64,000 bases of DNA from Gammaproteobacteria bacterium (GCA_015709615.1 CP054179.1:3162001-3226000), one strand, 5' to 3'. Numbered from the stretch's first letter, positions 27,187-37,700 are shown. Numbers and translations are program-made. Notes: generated from the sequence alone by a model not told the origin.

Positions 27187-27903
27187 ATGATTCTCGCGGC
27201 CGGGCGCGGCGAGCGCATGCGCCCGCTTACCGATGCGCTGCCCAAGCCCTTGCTGAGAGCGGGCGGCAGCGCGTTGATCGAACATCAACTGGACAATCTG
27301 GCGCGCGCTGGTTTTACCAACATCGTCGTCAATCATGCGTATCTGGGTGAAATGATCGAAAACGCTCTGGGAACCGGCGAACGTTACGGTGTTCGTATCC
27401 GTTATTCACCCGAAAAGGTGGTGCTGGAAACCGCCGGCGGAATCGCCAATGCGTTGCCGTTACTGACGGGAGAATCCGGCGATCAGCCGTTTCTAGTGGT
27501 GAATGCCGATATTTTTTGCGCTATGGATTACGCCACGTTATTACCGGCCTTCCAAGCCATGCAGTCGGACTCCGGCCGACGGCTTGCGCATCTGGTTCTG
27601 GTTGATAACCCGCCGCACCATGCCGCAGGCGATTTTGCGTTGGCACATGACCGGGTGATGCTCAACGGCAATGCCAAACTGACATTCAGCGGCATCGGTA
27701 TTTATCAGGCGCGGCTTTTTCATGGCCTGCAACCGGGATTGCCGGTGAAACTCGCACCGTTGTTGCGCCAGGCCATGCAGGCAGGGCAGGTAAGCGGCGA
27801 ATATTTTTCCGGGCAATGGGTCGATGTCGGAACGCCGGAGCGGCTGGAATTATTAGACAAACAACTCAAATCCCGCGCGGAATCATCCGCCAGATCGATT
27901 TAA
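27187..27903 (+). CDS. murU: N-acetylmuramate-1-phosphate uridylyltransferase (MurU)
   Basis: A 238-residue nucleotidyltransferase with the signature LAAGRGERMRPLTD and PKPLL near the N-terminus, and NADIFCAMD as the metal-binding region. The ATG at 27187 is preferred because the family begins directly before ILAAGRGERMRP; an in-frame ATG at 27115 would overlap amgK by 53 bp. It lies 19 bp after amgK. No strong Shine-Dalgarno is visible, so coupling to amgK translation is likely. Confidence 0.88.
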   Translation: MILAAGRGERMRPLTDALPKPLLRAGGSALIEHQLDNLARAGFTNIVVNHAYLGEMIENALGTGERYGVRIRYSPEKVVLETAGGIANALPLLTGESGDQPFLVVNADIFCAMDYATLLPAFQAMQSDSGRRLAHLVLVDNPPHHAAGDFALAHDRVMLNGNAKLTFSGIGIYQARLFHGLQPGLPVKLAPLLRQAMQAGQVSGEYFSGQWVDVGTPERLELLDKQLKSRAESSARSI

Positions 27904-27921
27904 GGAATAAAGAACTCGCTT

Positions 27922-29229
27922 ATGACACACTTTCAACATTTCATCGCCCGCCGCCAGCTTCTGGCCAGCAAAATGCAATCCGGCATCGCGATCATTCCGA
28001 CCGCACCGGAGCGGCTGCGCAATCGGGACGCGCATTATCCTTACCGTTTCGACAGCTATTTTTATTATTTGACCGGATTTCGCGAACCGGAAGCGGTGCT
28101 GGTGCTCGTTGCCGCCCGTGGTGATGCGCCGCTGAAACAGCTGTTGTTCTGCCGCGAAAAGAATCAGGAGCGGGAAATTTGGGACGGTTTCCGCCACGGG
28201 CCGGAAGCCGCGAGAGCAATGTTCGGTTTCGATGAAGCGCATGCGATTGACAAGCTGGATGAGCTGCTGCCTAAATTATTGGCCGATCAACCGGCGGTTT
28301 ATACGGCAGTAGGATTGGATGCGGCATGGGACCAGCGCGTCATCGGCTGGTTAAACCGGGTGCGCGAGCTGGCGCGCACGGGTATTGCCGCCCCGGCGGA
28401 AATTCGCGATAGCCGCGCGTTATTGGACGAAATGCGCCTGATCAAGGATACCGACGAGTTGCAGACTATGCAGCGCGCCGCGGATATTTCCGCGCAAGCG
28501 CATCAGCGCGCGATGCAGACAACGCGCCCGGGCATGCGCGAGTACGAGATCGAAGCGGAGTTGCTCTACACCTTCTACCGGCACGGTGCACAAGCACCGG
28601 CTTACACCTCCATTGTCGCGGGCGGGGCCAATGCGTGTGTGTTACATTACGTGCAGAATAATGCCGAGCTGAAATCAGGCGATTTATTGCTGATCGATGC
28701 CGGATGTGAATTGGACGGCTATGCATCGGATATCACCCGAACTTTTCCGGTGAACGGCCAATTCACCGCGGCGCAGCGCGATGTTTATCAATTGGTGCTG
28801 GCCGCGCAGGCGGCGGCGATTGCGCAAGTGCAACCGGGGAACCGCTGGAATGATCCGCATCAGGCGGCATTGCAGATACTGGCGCAGGGTTTCATCGATC
28901 TGGGATTGTGTCAGGGCAGCGTCGAAGCTGTGCTGGAATCGGAAGATTACAAACGCTTCTACATGCACCGCACCGGACATTGGCTCGGATTGGATGTGCA
29001 CGACGCCGGCGAGTACAAACTGAAGGGCGAATGGCGCGAACTGGAACCCGGTATGGTATTGACCGTCGAGCCGGGATGCTACATCCGTCCGGCGGATGAT
29101 GTTCCGGAACATTTTTGGAATATCGGGATTCGTATAGAAGACGATGTCGTGGTTACGCCGTCAGGGCATGAAATTCTGACGCTGGCAGCGCCCAAAGCAA
29201 TAGCCGAAATAGAGGAGTTGATGCAATGA
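27922..29229 (+). CDS. pepP: Xaa-Pro aminopeptidase
   Basis: A 435-residue M24-family metallopeptidase removing N-terminal residues before proline. An N-terminal creatinase-like domain (about 1-165) precedes the pita-bread catalytic domain with the di-metal ligands Asp (LLIDAGCEL), Asp (YASDITRTFP), His (HRTGHWLGLD), Glu (TVEPGCYI) and Glu (GIRIEDDVVV). The stop overlaps the next gene by four bases (ATGA). It starts 18 bp after murU, so amgK-murU-pepP may be one operon. Confidence 0.95.
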   Translation: MTHFQHFIARRQLLASKMQSGIAIIPTAPERLRNRDAHYPYRFDSYFYYLTGFREPEAVLVLVAARGDAPLKQLLFCREKNQEREIWDGFRHGPEAARAMFGFDEAHAIDKLDELLPKLLADQPAVYTAVGLDAAWDQRVIGWLNRVRELARTGIAAPAEIRDSRALLDEMRLIKDTDELQTMQRAADISAQAHQRAMQTTRPGMREYEIEAELLYTFYRHGAQAPAYTSIVAGGANACVLHYVQNNAELKSGDLLLIDAGCELDGYASDITRTFPVNGQFTAAQRDVYQLVLAAQAAAIAQVQPGNRWNDPHQAALQILAQGFIDLGLCQGSVEAVLESEDYKRFYMHRTGHWLGLDVHDAGEYKLKGEWRELEPGMVLTVEPGCYIRPADDVPEHFWNIGIRIEDDVVVTPSGHEILTLAAPKAIAEIEELMQ

Positions 29230-29594
29230 GCGACGAAGAGAGGAAAATTATCATCAGCAGAGTTTCCGAGTACCGCCAGAACGAATCGGGCGAATACCAG
29301 CGTGTGCCGGTTTCCCCCGTCAACCGCTGGCTTACCTACGCGATCCTCATTCCGGTCGTGATCATCATGGCCATTCTGGGCATTTTCTTTTTTGCCGCTT
29401 TCCTGGCTTTATTAGCGGTCGCCGTGGTGGTGGTGGGGATACGCTTCTGGTGGCTGCGCCGGAAGTATGAAAATGCCATGCAGCAATCCGGCGAAGCACA
29501 CCGGCAGTCCGAGGCGGAGCAAACCGTGATCATCGAAGATGCGCAGATCATCGAAGAAACCGAAGCGCACCGCACTGAACAGAAAAAGCACTGA
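29226..29594 (+). CDS. small membrane protein of unknown function
   Basis: A 122-residue protein with a polar N-terminus (about 1-36), a long hydrophobic region from about 38 to 77 that should make two membrane passes (ILIPVVIIMAILGIFFFAAF, LALLAVAVVVVGIRF), and a charged Glu/Gln-rich C-terminal tail. The ATG overlaps the pepP stop by four bases, implying translational coupling. I do not recognise the family and no function is proposed. Confidence 0.75.
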   Translation: MSDEERKIIISRVSEYRQNESGEYQRVPVSPVNRWLTYAILIPVVIIMAILGIFFFAAFLALLAVAVVVVGIRFWWLRRKYENAMQQSGEAHRQSEAEQTVIIEDAQIIEETEAHRTEQKKH

Positions 29595-29630
29595 GCTGCA
29601 TCGGACCGGCCGGGCCGATACAATCCCAGC

Positions 29631-32021
29631 TTATCGCCGTGGAATCAATTTCATCTGCCGCTCGGCCGCACCCGGCAGGAACGGCGTCGGTTCGCCGCTG
29701 ACCCAATTGGCGTGCCCGCTGCCGTAATACGGTGACAGCGGATGTCCGCTTTGTCCGCCGGGCATATCGAAATAACCCCGTTCTTCCTGTCCCGGCGCAA
29801 CGATGGAACGCTGCGAGGCGCCGAAGTTGGGTGATTGTACGCGCGGCATATTGTGATCCCCCGGCAGCGGATCGTGCGGCATGTCGAGCCATTGTGAAAT
29901 CCATCCCGGCAGCTTCTGGCTCAGCGGATGTTTGATGCGCGCCGCATTCTGCGTTCCCCAGTTACGTTCCGCGATACCGCCATCTTGCTGCATTTGTTGC
30001 GCGCTTCTTTGTGCGCAGCGCAGCAACAATTCCTGCCAATTTTTGAATTGTGGCGGCAGTAGATGCTGTGGCCGTTGTTCGATCAGTTGCCACAAAATCA
30101 ATTCGGTTTGGCTGAGCCGGGGCAGCTCGAAACCGGCGTGTTGCCGCCGCACCGGAGCGGCAAAGCCGTTCAATACCGTTTTCATGACTTCATAGCGGTA
30201 CGTGCGCACGATGCGGTACGCGACGGAATTTGCCGAAGCTTCTCCATTCCAATCGGACAATGCGGTTTTCAACGCGTCAATCCACGCTGCATTACTGTTG
30301 GCCGATTCGAGCGTGGTTTGCAGCAGTTGATGCCAGCGGGTTAGCAGCAACGCGCGATAATCCAATTGAATCGCTTGCATCTCATCGCTATCGAACCGCT
30401 CTCTGGCGAACAATCGATCGCGAATTTGCAAGGCGCGCGCACCGAGATCGAAACCGCCGTTGCCGAGCAGCTCAAGCTGTTCGCCCGAAACGGTGCGCGA
30501 ATTGGCCGACCACAAACGTTTTGACGGCGGATTGTGGAGTTCCGGGTAATCGTCCGGATCGAGCCAGCCCTGCCAGCCGGTACCCGCAGACGTCCAGTCG
30601 GCGGGGATTTGCGCATCATAATCAGGCGAACGGGCGGGGATGCGGCCGGCGAGTGTCCAACTGATATCGCCGTCGCGATCGCCGACGATAAAATTCTGTA
30701 CCGGAATACCGAACTTGGGCGCAATTTCCGCCGCTTGCGCTGCGTTTGTGATGGTTTCCAGTTCGACCAGCTGAAGATTGACCGCATCCGGGAGCAGTGC
30801 CGTCCAGGTCAATGCCAGCGGGGTTTTATCGTGATCTTGCGCAATCACCGGCCCCCATTCGGTCTCGGAAATCGTGAGCATCTCATCCGGTGCATTGCGT
30901 ACACGGATGGTTTCTTGCACGATCTGTAGCGGCTGCCAGCCGGTTGCGCCGAGATAGCGCGTGTTATCTTGGTCATCGATTTGAATGCGCACCCAGTCGG
31001 AAAAATCGCCGTGACTATTGGTGAAACTCCAGGCGATATGACGGTTTGAGCCGGTGACAATGGCCGGGACACCGGGCAAGCTGATGCCGGTGATGTCATG
31101 TATTTTGCCGCTTGCGGCGGTATCCGGATAAATCAACCGCGAGCGGAACCAGACATTGGGCACCCGCAACGTCAAATGCATGTCATTGGCGACGATCGCA
31201 GCGCCGTCCGCCAATGCGCCGGAAACCGCAAAACTGTTACTGCCCGGCGTTTCTTCGCTATTCAAGTCACCGTCCTGGAATAAACGCTCGTCCAGCGTTT
31301 GCAAATTGAGATCCGCTGCCGGCGGAAGCTGCGCCAGGGAAAACGGTTCGTCGATCAGCGGCGCATCCCAGACACCGGCGTTTTGTGTCAAAAATTGATA
31401 GACCGACTCCGGTAATGCGGCGTGCATGTGCGAAAGCGCCAATTCACGGTAAATATTCTCTTCAGTCAAGGTGAAAAACATCGCGTAGATCACCAAAATG
31501 CTGTCCTCATTGCGCCAGGCTGCCGGTCCGGTTTGTGTCAACAGATAAGGAAACGGCCGCACCGTCAACGCGCCGAGACCCTGATTGACGCCCATCCGGT
31601 AAGCATCGAGTAGTTGCCATTGCTCCGCAGGGAGTTGTTGCAGCACTGCGGCGGCGCGTGCGCGCATGCGGAACGGCCGCGCCTTGCGGTCGTGCGCCAC
31701 TGCGCCGGGACCGAACAATTCCGCCAGCTCGCCCGCGGCCTGGCGGCGCATCAAATCCATCTCGAAAAAGCGTTCCTGTGCATGGACATAACCCATTGCC
31801 TGCGCCAGATCCAACCGGTTGGCGCCTTGCAAGGTGACACTGCCCAATACGTCGCGGTCGATCGATACTGCCGCGGTTAAACCGGGCACTGCCGTTTTTC
31901 CGTCATATTGCGGCAAGCTGCCGCGCAGCATCAGGGCGACTGCAAGTATCGAAAAGCCGGTGATTAACACGACTGTTATCAGGAAGTAGCGGACCAAACG
32001 TAACGTAGACTGCATAAGCAT
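29631..32021 (-). CDS. penicillin acylase family (Ntn-hydrolase) protein
   Basis: A 796-residue Ntn-hydrolase with an N-terminal membrane segment or signal (about 8-32). The precursor is expected to self-cleave before Ser261 in ETPGSNSFAVSG, which becomes the N-terminal nucleophile of the beta chain. Further family segments include YVHAQERFFEMDL near 78-90 and IAWSFTNSHGDFSDW. Family members hydrolyse amides, including beta-lactam side chains and N-acyl-homoserine lactones; the substrate here is not known. It converges with the small membrane protein gene. Confidence 0.9.
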   Translation of the reverse strand: MLMQSTLRLVRYFLITVVLITGFSILAVALMLRGSLPQYDGKTAVPGLTAAVSIDRDVLGSVTLQGANRLDLAQAMGYVHAQERFFEMDLMRRQAAGELAELFGPGAVAHDRKARPFRMRARAAAVLQQLPAEQWQLLDAYRMGVNQGLGALTVRPFPYLLTQTGPAAWRNEDSILVIYAMFFTLTEENIYRELALSHMHAALPESVYQFLTQNAGVWDAPLIDEPFSLAQLPPAADLNLQTLDERLFQDGDLNSEETPGSNSFAVSGALADGAAIVANDMHLTLRVPNVWFRSRLIYPDTAASGKIHDITGISLPGVPAIVTGSNRHIAWSFTNSHGDFSDWVRIQIDDQDNTRYLGATGWQPLQIVQETIRVRNAPDEMLTISETEWGPVIAQDHDKTPLALTWTALLPDAVNLQLVELETITNAAQAAEIAPKFGIPVQNFIVGDRDGDISWTLAGRIPARSPDYDAQIPADWTSAGTGWQGWLDPDDYPELHNPPSKRLWSANSRTVSGEQLELLGNGGFDLGARALQIRDRLFARERFDSDEMQAIQLDYRALLLTRWHQLLQTTLESANSNAAWIDALKTALSDWNGEASANSVAYRIVRTYRYEVMKTVLNGFAAPVRRQHAGFELPRLSQTELILWQLIEQRPQHLLPPQFKNWQELLLRCAQRSAQQMQQDGGIAERNWGTQNAARIKHPLSQKLPGWISQWLDMPHDPLPGDHNMPRVQSPNFGASQRSIVAPGQEERGYFDMPGGQSGHPLSPYYGSGHANWVSGEPTPFLPGAAERQMKLIPRR

Positions 32022-32225
32022 ATGAGGGTAATCAGATCTTGCTAGCGGTACAGCTTTGCGATGCCCAGCAACATCTTGTAATTGTTATTTAACTCATTGA
32101 TATTAATATTTATAAATGATTGATTTCGATATTTCGATAATAAAAGGCATGAATCCTTCTTTATTCCCGGCATTGAAGCCGAGTATTCGCAATGATAATT
32201 CATTTGTGGAAATTTGGAGCTGATC

Positions 32226-33377
32226 ATGGCTGAAGACAGTGATTTAGAACGAACGGAAGAGGCGACGCCGAAGCGCTTGGAGAAAGCGCGAGAGGAGGGT
32301 CAGATCGCGCGTTCTCAAGAACTGACGACATTCACGTTATTGCTGGCGGCTGCGGCCGGCATCCTGTTCATGGGTTCCGGCTTGATGGATAGATTGCTGA
32401 AAGTCATGAAAACAGGCATGTACATAGAACGGGAATTGGCGCATCAGCCCAACTTGATGCTCAACCGTTTTTACGAGCTCGCTTTCGAAGGATTGCTGGC
32501 GATGGCCCCGTTATTGTTTTTACTGGTGATTGTGGCCTTTTTTGCGCCAATGTCGTTGAGCGGCTGGATGTTCAGCACCAAGGCGATTATGCCTAAATTC
32601 GACCGCATCAATCCTATCAGTGGTTTGGGCCGGATTTTCTCGATGCACAGCTTGGTTGAACTGGTCAAAGCGATTCTCAAGACCATTGTGATCGGCGGTG
32701 TCGCGGCGCTGGTCATTTGGAGCAATAAGGACGCGGTGATGATGCTGCTGACGGTGCCGGTCGATTTGGGCATTAGCCGCACCGGTGAATTCCTGACCAT
32801 GAGTTTTCTGTTGATTGTCGGCGCCATGATCTTGGTCGTCTTGATCGATGTGCCTTACAAGCTGTGGGAACACGCCAAGCAATTGCGCATGACCAAGGAA
32901 GAAATCCGCAAGGAATACAAGGAGAGCGAAGGCGATCCGTTCATCAAAGCGCGTATTCGCGGCCTGCAACGCGAAGCAGCGCGTCGCCGCATGATGGCGG
33001 AAGTGCCGAAAGCCGATGTGATTGTCACCAACCCGACGCATTACGCCGTGGCGCTGCGTTATCAAAGCAATAGCATGCGCGCGCCGAAAGTCGTCGCCAA
33101 AGGAGTGCATTTATTGGCGGCGCGTATCCGTGAAGTTGCGACGGAACATCGCATTCCGATTCTTGAAGCACCGCCGCTGGCGCGGGCGTTATATCACCAT
33201 GCCGAGCTGGAAAGCGAAATACCGGAGAAGTTGTATACCGCGGTTGCCGAGGTGCTGGCTTACGTCTTTCAGCTGAGACGCTATAACGAATATGGCGGAA
33301 AAGTACCGCAACCGCCGGTGGATGTACCGGTTCCGGCGGAATTGGACCCAGGCGCGGCAGAGCCGGGCAATGCGTAA
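32226..33377 (+). CDS. flhB: flagellar type III secretion protein FlhB
   Basis: A 383-residue export-gate protein. Four membrane segments lie at about 36-54, 92-112, 148-166 and 190-210; the cytoplasmic part carries the autocleavage motif NPTH (269-272) that switches export from rod/hook to filament substrates. The start at ATG 32226 follows GGAG with good spacing; upstream in-frame TTG is less likely. First gene of the flhB-flhA-flhF-flhG-fliA run. Confidence 0.95.
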   Translation: MAEDSDLERTEEATPKRLEKAREEGQIARSQELTTFTLLLAAAAGILFMGSGLMDRLLKVMKTGMYIERELAHQPNLMLNRFYELAFEGLLAMAPLLFLLVIVAFFAPMSLSGWMFSTKAIMPKFDRINPISGLGRIFSMHSLVELVKAILKTIVIGGVAALVIWSNKDAVMMLLTVPVDLGISRTGEFLTMSFLLIVGAMILVVLIDVPYKLWEHAKQLRMTKEEIRKEYKESEGDPFIKARIRGLQREAARRRMMAEVPKADVIVTNPTHYAVALRYQSNSMRAPKVVAKGVHLLAARIREVATEHRIPILEAPPLARALYHHAELESEIPEKLYTAVAEVLAYVFQLRRYNEYGGKVPQPPVDVPVPAELDPGAAEPGNA

Positions 33378-33416
33378 ACCGGCAATTTTACTGATGAGTT
33401 TTTACTGGGCGGCACT

Positions 33417-35501
33417 ATGAATAATGCACTCACCTTGTCATCGATAGGAACACTGAGCAACCTCAGGAACCTGGCTGGTCCGATCCTGATTATCATCATT
33501 CTGGCCATGATGGTGCTGCCGTTGCCACCGTTCGTATTGGATCTGTTTTTCACCTTCAATATCGCGGTATCGATCATCGTGTTGATGGTCAGTTTGTATA
33601 CCCGCAATCCGCTCGATTTTGCGGTCTTCCCGACGATTCTGCTGCTGACCACGTTACTGCGGTTGTCGCTGAATATCGCTTCGACCCGGGTGGTATTGCT
33701 GTACGGTCATACCGGACCGGATGCGGCCGGTAAAGTAATCGAAGCGTTCGGGCACTTCCTGGTGGGCGGCAATTACGCGATCGGGCTGGTGGTGTTCATT
33801 ATTCTGGTGGTGATCAACTTTGTTGTGATTACCAAAGGTGCAGGACGTATTGCCGAAGTCAGCGCGCGTTTTACCTTGGACGCCATGCCGGGTAAGCAAA
33901 TGGCGATCGATGCCGACCTGAACGCCGGTTTGATCGGCGAGGATGAAGCGCGCAAACGCAGAGCAACTATTTCCCAGGAAGCGGATTTTTACGGTTCCAT
34001 GGACGGTGCCAGCAAATTCGTGCGCGGTGATGCCATTGCCGGCATCTTGATTATGCTGATTACTATCGTCGGCGGGTTGATTGTCGGTGTCATGCAACAT
34101 GATCTGGAATTGGGTACGGCGGCAAAAAATTATACTCTGCTGACCATCGGCGACGGGCTGGTCGGGCAAATCCCCGCGCTGATCATTTCGACCGCCGCCG
34201 GTTTGATGGTGAGCCGTGTCACGACCGATGAAGATCTGGGCGAACAAGTTTTGAATCAATTGTTCAATCAACCGCAGATATTGATCATCACTGCTGTCAT
34301 ATTGGGCATCATGGGTTTAATTCCCGGCATGCCGAATTTTGTATTTCTGCTGATTGCCTCGATTCTGGGTGGAATCGCTTATTTCAAACTGAAGAATCCG
34401 GTGGTGCAGCCGGTTGCAGCGCCTCCTGCACCGGAACTGCCTTCGATTGAAAAAGCCGATGCGAGCTGGAATGACGTCACGCCGATCGATACGCTGGGAC
34501 TGGAAGTCGGTTATCGCCTGATTCCTTTGGTCGATAAAGCGCAACAAGGCGATTTGCTCAAGCGGATCAACGGCATTCGTCGGAAATTCGCGCAGGATAT
34601 CGGCTTCTTGCCGCCAGTCATCCATATCCGCGATAACCTCGAACTGCGGCCGAATGCGTATTGCATCACGTTAAAAGGTTCGATCATCGGCCAAGGGGAA
34701 TCGTATTCCGGAATGTATCTGGCGATCAATCCGGGGCGTGTCACGGCGCAATTGCCGGGCACGGCGACGACCGATCCGGCATTCGGCCTTCCCGCCGTGT
34801 GGATCGAAGCGAACTTGCGCGAGCAAGCGCAAATCAACGGTTATACCGTGGTCGATGCCAGTACGGTGGTGACCACACATATCAATCATCTGATCCATAC
34901 CTATGCCGCCGAATTACTGGGACGGCAGGAATTGCAGAAATTGCTGGATCATCTCAATACGCAATTTCCGAAACTTATCGAAGATCTGGTGCCGAAACTG
35001 CTGCCGCTGTCGACGGTGCAAAAGGTTCTGCACAATCTGTTGGAAGAGAATGTGCATATTCGCGATATGCGCACCATCGTTGACGTATTGACCGAGCATG
35101 CGGCGCAAACACAAGACGCTATCGACTTGACCGCGGTCGTCAGAGCCGCCCTGGGGCGTGCGATCGTCGATCAATATTATCCTGCCGGCGCGGAAGTCCA
35201 GGTAATGAGTCTGCACCCTGAGCTGGAAAATATTCTGACGCACGTCATGCAAACCGGCGGTGCGCAAGGTGCCGGTATCGAACCTGGGCTTGCCGATACG
35301 CTGTTGCGGGAAGCTCGCAACGCCGCGCAACAGCAGGAAAAACTGGGATTGCCGCTGGTGCTGCTGGTACCGGGCGCAGTCCGCTTCCTGCTGGCAAGAT
35401 TTTTGCGCCGCGCTATTCCGCAATTGCGTGTGCTGGCGCATTCCGAAATTCCGGATTCACGAAAAATCAAAATCACTTCCATGATTGGAGGTAACAAATG
35501 A
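33417..35501 (+). CDS. flhA: flagellar type III secretion protein FlhA
   Basis: A 694-residue export-gate component. Roughly eight membrane segments in the first 330 residues, including the conserved FHIPEP-type region (here FNIAVSIIVLMVSLYTRNP and RVTTDEDLG), are followed by a large cytoplasmic domain binding export chaperones. It overlaps flhF by four bases (ATGA). Confidence 0.96.
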   Translation: MNNALTLSSIGTLSNLRNLAGPILIIIILAMMVLPLPPFVLDLFFTFNIAVSIIVLMVSLYTRNPLDFAVFPTILLLTTLLRLSLNIASTRVVLLYGHTGPDAAGKVIEAFGHFLVGGNYAIGLVVFIILVVINFVVITKGAGRIAEVSARFTLDAMPGKQMAIDADLNAGLIGEDEARKRRATISQEADFYGSMDGASKFVRGDAIAGILIMLITIVGGLIVGVMQHDLELGTAAKNYTLLTIGDGLVGQIPALIISTAAGLMVSRVTTDEDLGEQVLNQLFNQPQILIITAVILGIMGLIPGMPNFVFLLIASILGGIAYFKLKNPVVQPVAAPPAPELPSIEKADASWNDVTPIDTLGLEVGYRLIPLVDKAQQGDLLKRINGIRRKFAQDIGFLPPVIHIRDNLELRPNAYCITLKGSIIGQGESYSGMYLAINPGRVTAQLPGTATTDPAFGLPAVWIEANLREQAQINGYTVVDASTVVTTHINHLIHTYAAELLGRQELQKLLDHLNTQFPKLIEDLVPKLLPLSTVQKVLHNLLEENVHIRDMRTIVDVLTEHAAQTQDAIDLTAVVRAALGRAIVDQYYPAGAEVQVMSLHPELENILTHVMQTGGAQGAGIEPGLADTLLREARNAAQQQEKLGLPLVLLVPGAVRFLLARFLRRAIPQLRVLAHSEIPDSRKIKITSMIGGNK

Positions 35502-36805
35502 AAGTAAAACGCTATCTTGCTGCCACATCCCGCGAAGCGCTGCGTCAAGTTAAAGAGGAATTGGGTGAGGATGCCGTCATTCTGTCGAACCGGAAAACCC
35601 GGGACGGCGTGGAGATCATGGCATTGGCGGATTCCGACATGAGTAATCTGGTGCACACGCCGGCATCGCCGCCGCCTTCAATGTCGCCGTCAAAGGGGAT
35701 TGGGATTTCGCACTACGAACAAAGTAAAGCGCTGAGCGCCCCGGAGCCGTCGTATTCAACGTTGTTATCGATGGCCAATGAGCCGGCGGAAAGCCAGAAA
35801 AACTCGAATAACGGATTATCCGCATCGCTGGCCAAAGACATCATCGCCGAGATTCAAGCCATGAAAACCACGCTGGAAGATCAACTGGCGACAGTGGCCT
35901 GGGGAAATTTCACTCAGCGCAGGCCGGAAAAAATGAAACTGCTGCGCACACTGCTGGATAACGGTTTTAGTCCGCTGCTGGCACGCCGCCTGATCGACAA
36001 ATTACCGGATGGTCTCGATTACGAACAAAGTTTGAAACAAGCGCTATCCGCTCTGACGTTCAATTTACACACGGTTGCCAGCGACGACATGATTGAAAAA
36101 GGCGGCGTGTATGCCCTGGTCGGTCCCACCGGCGTCGGTAAAACCACGACCACGGCAAAAATCGCGGCGCGTTGCGTCATTCGGCACGGTGCCGACAAAG
36201 TCGCGCTGCTGACGACCGACAGCTACCGGATCGGCGGTCACGAACAACTCCGGATTTACGGGCAGTTATTGGGTGTTCCGGTGCGCAATATCAAAGACAC
36301 TGAGGATCTGCAGTTAACGCTGTCGGAACTGAGAAACAAACACATGGTGCTGATCGATACCGTGGGCATGAGTCAGCGCGATCAGATGGTGGCGCAGCAA
36401 ATCGCGATGCTCAGCAACTGCGGCGCGGATGTGAAGCGCATGCTCATCCTCAGCGCCGCGTCTAACGGCAGAACGCTGGATGAAGTTATCTCCGCCTACC
36501 AGAAGAACGGCGTTTACGGCTGCATCATCACCAAAGTCGACGAGGCCGCGAGCCTGGGGGTGTCGTTGGATGTCGTCATCCGCAGAAAATTGCCGTTGCA
36601 CTATGTCGCGAACGGGCAGAAGGTTCCGGAAGATATTCATGCCGCCAATGCACGCTACCTGCTTCATCGCATTTTCAAATCGGCGCCGGGAGACAGCGCT
36701 TTCACACTACAGGATGCGGAATTTGCTTTGATCATGGCAAGCAAGAATAACGCCGAGTTACCGCAGGCAGAAGAAAAATCACTGGCGGGATTGATGTATG
36801 ACTAG
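35498..36805 (+). CDS. flhF: flagellar biosynthesis GTPase FlhF
   Basis: A 435-residue SRP-type GTPase that controls flagellar placement and number. A basic, proline-rich B domain (about 1-105) precedes the N and G domains; G1 is GPTGVGKTTT near 209-218, with TTDSYRIGGHEQL and LIDTVGMS as later motifs. Overlaps flhG by eight bases. Presence of FlhF and FlhG together points to polar flagellation. Confidence 0.95.
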   Translation: MKVKRYLAATSREALRQVKEELGEDAVILSNRKTRDGVEIMALADSDMSNLVHTPASPPPSMSPSKGIGISHYEQSKALSAPEPSYSTLLSMANEPAESQKNSNNGLSASLAKDIIAEIQAMKTTLEDQLATVAWGNFTQRRPEKMKLLRTLLDNGFSPLLARRLIDKLPDGLDYEQSLKQALSALTFNLHTVASDDMIEKGGVYALVGPTGVGKTTTTAKIAARCVIRHGADKVALLTTDSYRIGGHEQLRIYGQLLGVPVRNIKDTEDLQLTLSELRNKHMVLIDTVGMSQRDQMVAQQIAMLSNCGADVKRMLILSAASNGRTLDEVISAYQKNGVYGCIITKVDEAASLGVSLDVVIRRKLPLHYVANGQKVPEDIHAANARYLLHRIFKSAPGDSAFTLQDAEFALIMASKNNAELPQAEEKSLAGLMYD

Positions 36806-37694
36806 GCTGATTTTACAAGACCAAGCGGCGGGTTTGCGTAACCTGGTTTCGTACCGGGGACATGATGCGGCGCGTGTTTTTACCATCGCCGGCGGCAAAT
36901 CGCGCGTCGGGAAAACCAGTGTCGTGGTCAATTTGGCCGCCGCGCTGGCGCAGAACGGCCAGCGGGTTTTATTGATCGATGAAAATCCTTGCCATAACAA
37001 TATTTGCACCAGTTTGGGTTTGCAAGCGCGCTTCGATTTATTGCATGTAATTCATAAAGACAAAAGACTGGATCAAGTGCTGCTGCACAGTCCGGACAAT
37101 ATCACCGTGTTATCTGCGATGCGCGGCATTCATGCGCTGAGCACGTTGAATCCATTGGAACAGGACTGGCTGGTTAAGAGTTTTTCCGAGCTGACCGAGT
37201 CGGTCGATATCGTGCTGATCGATACCGCGATGACTGGCACGACGCATGTTTTGCCACTCAGTCTGGCTTCGGAGCAAGTGATGATCGTCATTTCCGGCTC
37301 GGCGTCGTCGATTACCGGTGCTTACGCGCTGATCAAAATCATGAGTCAGGAATACGCCAAGCAGCATTTTCTGATTTTGGTGAATAAAGTTGAATCGGAA
37401 ACGGAGGCGTTGATGATTTACCAGAATTTATACCGGGTGGCGCGTCAGTATTTGACGATATCGCTGGAATATGCCGGTTACGTTCAAAGCGACGAACGAT
37501 TACGAAATGCAACGCAATTGTGTAAACCGGTGATAGAGCTATTCCCGGCTTCGCAAGCGGCGGTTTGTTTCCGGCATGCGGCGCGAAATATTTTGCGTTC
37601 CACTTGCCCGGATAGATATAGCGGAGGAATGGATCATTTCATGCAGCGATTGATTATGACGAGTCATTTGAGTATGGCCAATTTTACGGTGTGA
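36798..37694 (+). CDS. flhG: MinD-like ATPase FlhG (FleN/YlxH)
   Basis: A 298-residue ParA/MinD-type ATPase that limits flagellar number together with FlhF. The deviant Walker A reads GGKSRVGKTS (about 32-41), with arginine and serine in place of the usual KGGVGKT. LIDTAMTGTTHVLPLS resembles the switch region. The C-terminal half (about 205-298) may carry the membrane-binding helix. Located between flhF and fliA. Confidence 0.9.
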   Translation: MTRLILQDQAAGLRNLVSYRGHDAARVFTIAGGKSRVGKTSVVVNLAAALAQNGQRVLLIDENPCHNNICTSLGLQARFDLLHVIHKDKRLDQVLLHSPDNITVLSAMRGIHALSTLNPLEQDWLVKSFSELTESVDIVLIDTAMTGTTHVLPLSLASEQVMIVISGSASSITGAYALIKIMSQEYAKQHFLILVNKVESETEALMIYQNLYRVARQYLTISLEYAGYVQSDERLRNATQLCKPVIELFPASQAAVCFRHAARNILRSTCPDRYSGGMDHFMQRLIMTSHLSMANFTV

Positions 37695-37700
37695 TTGAAT

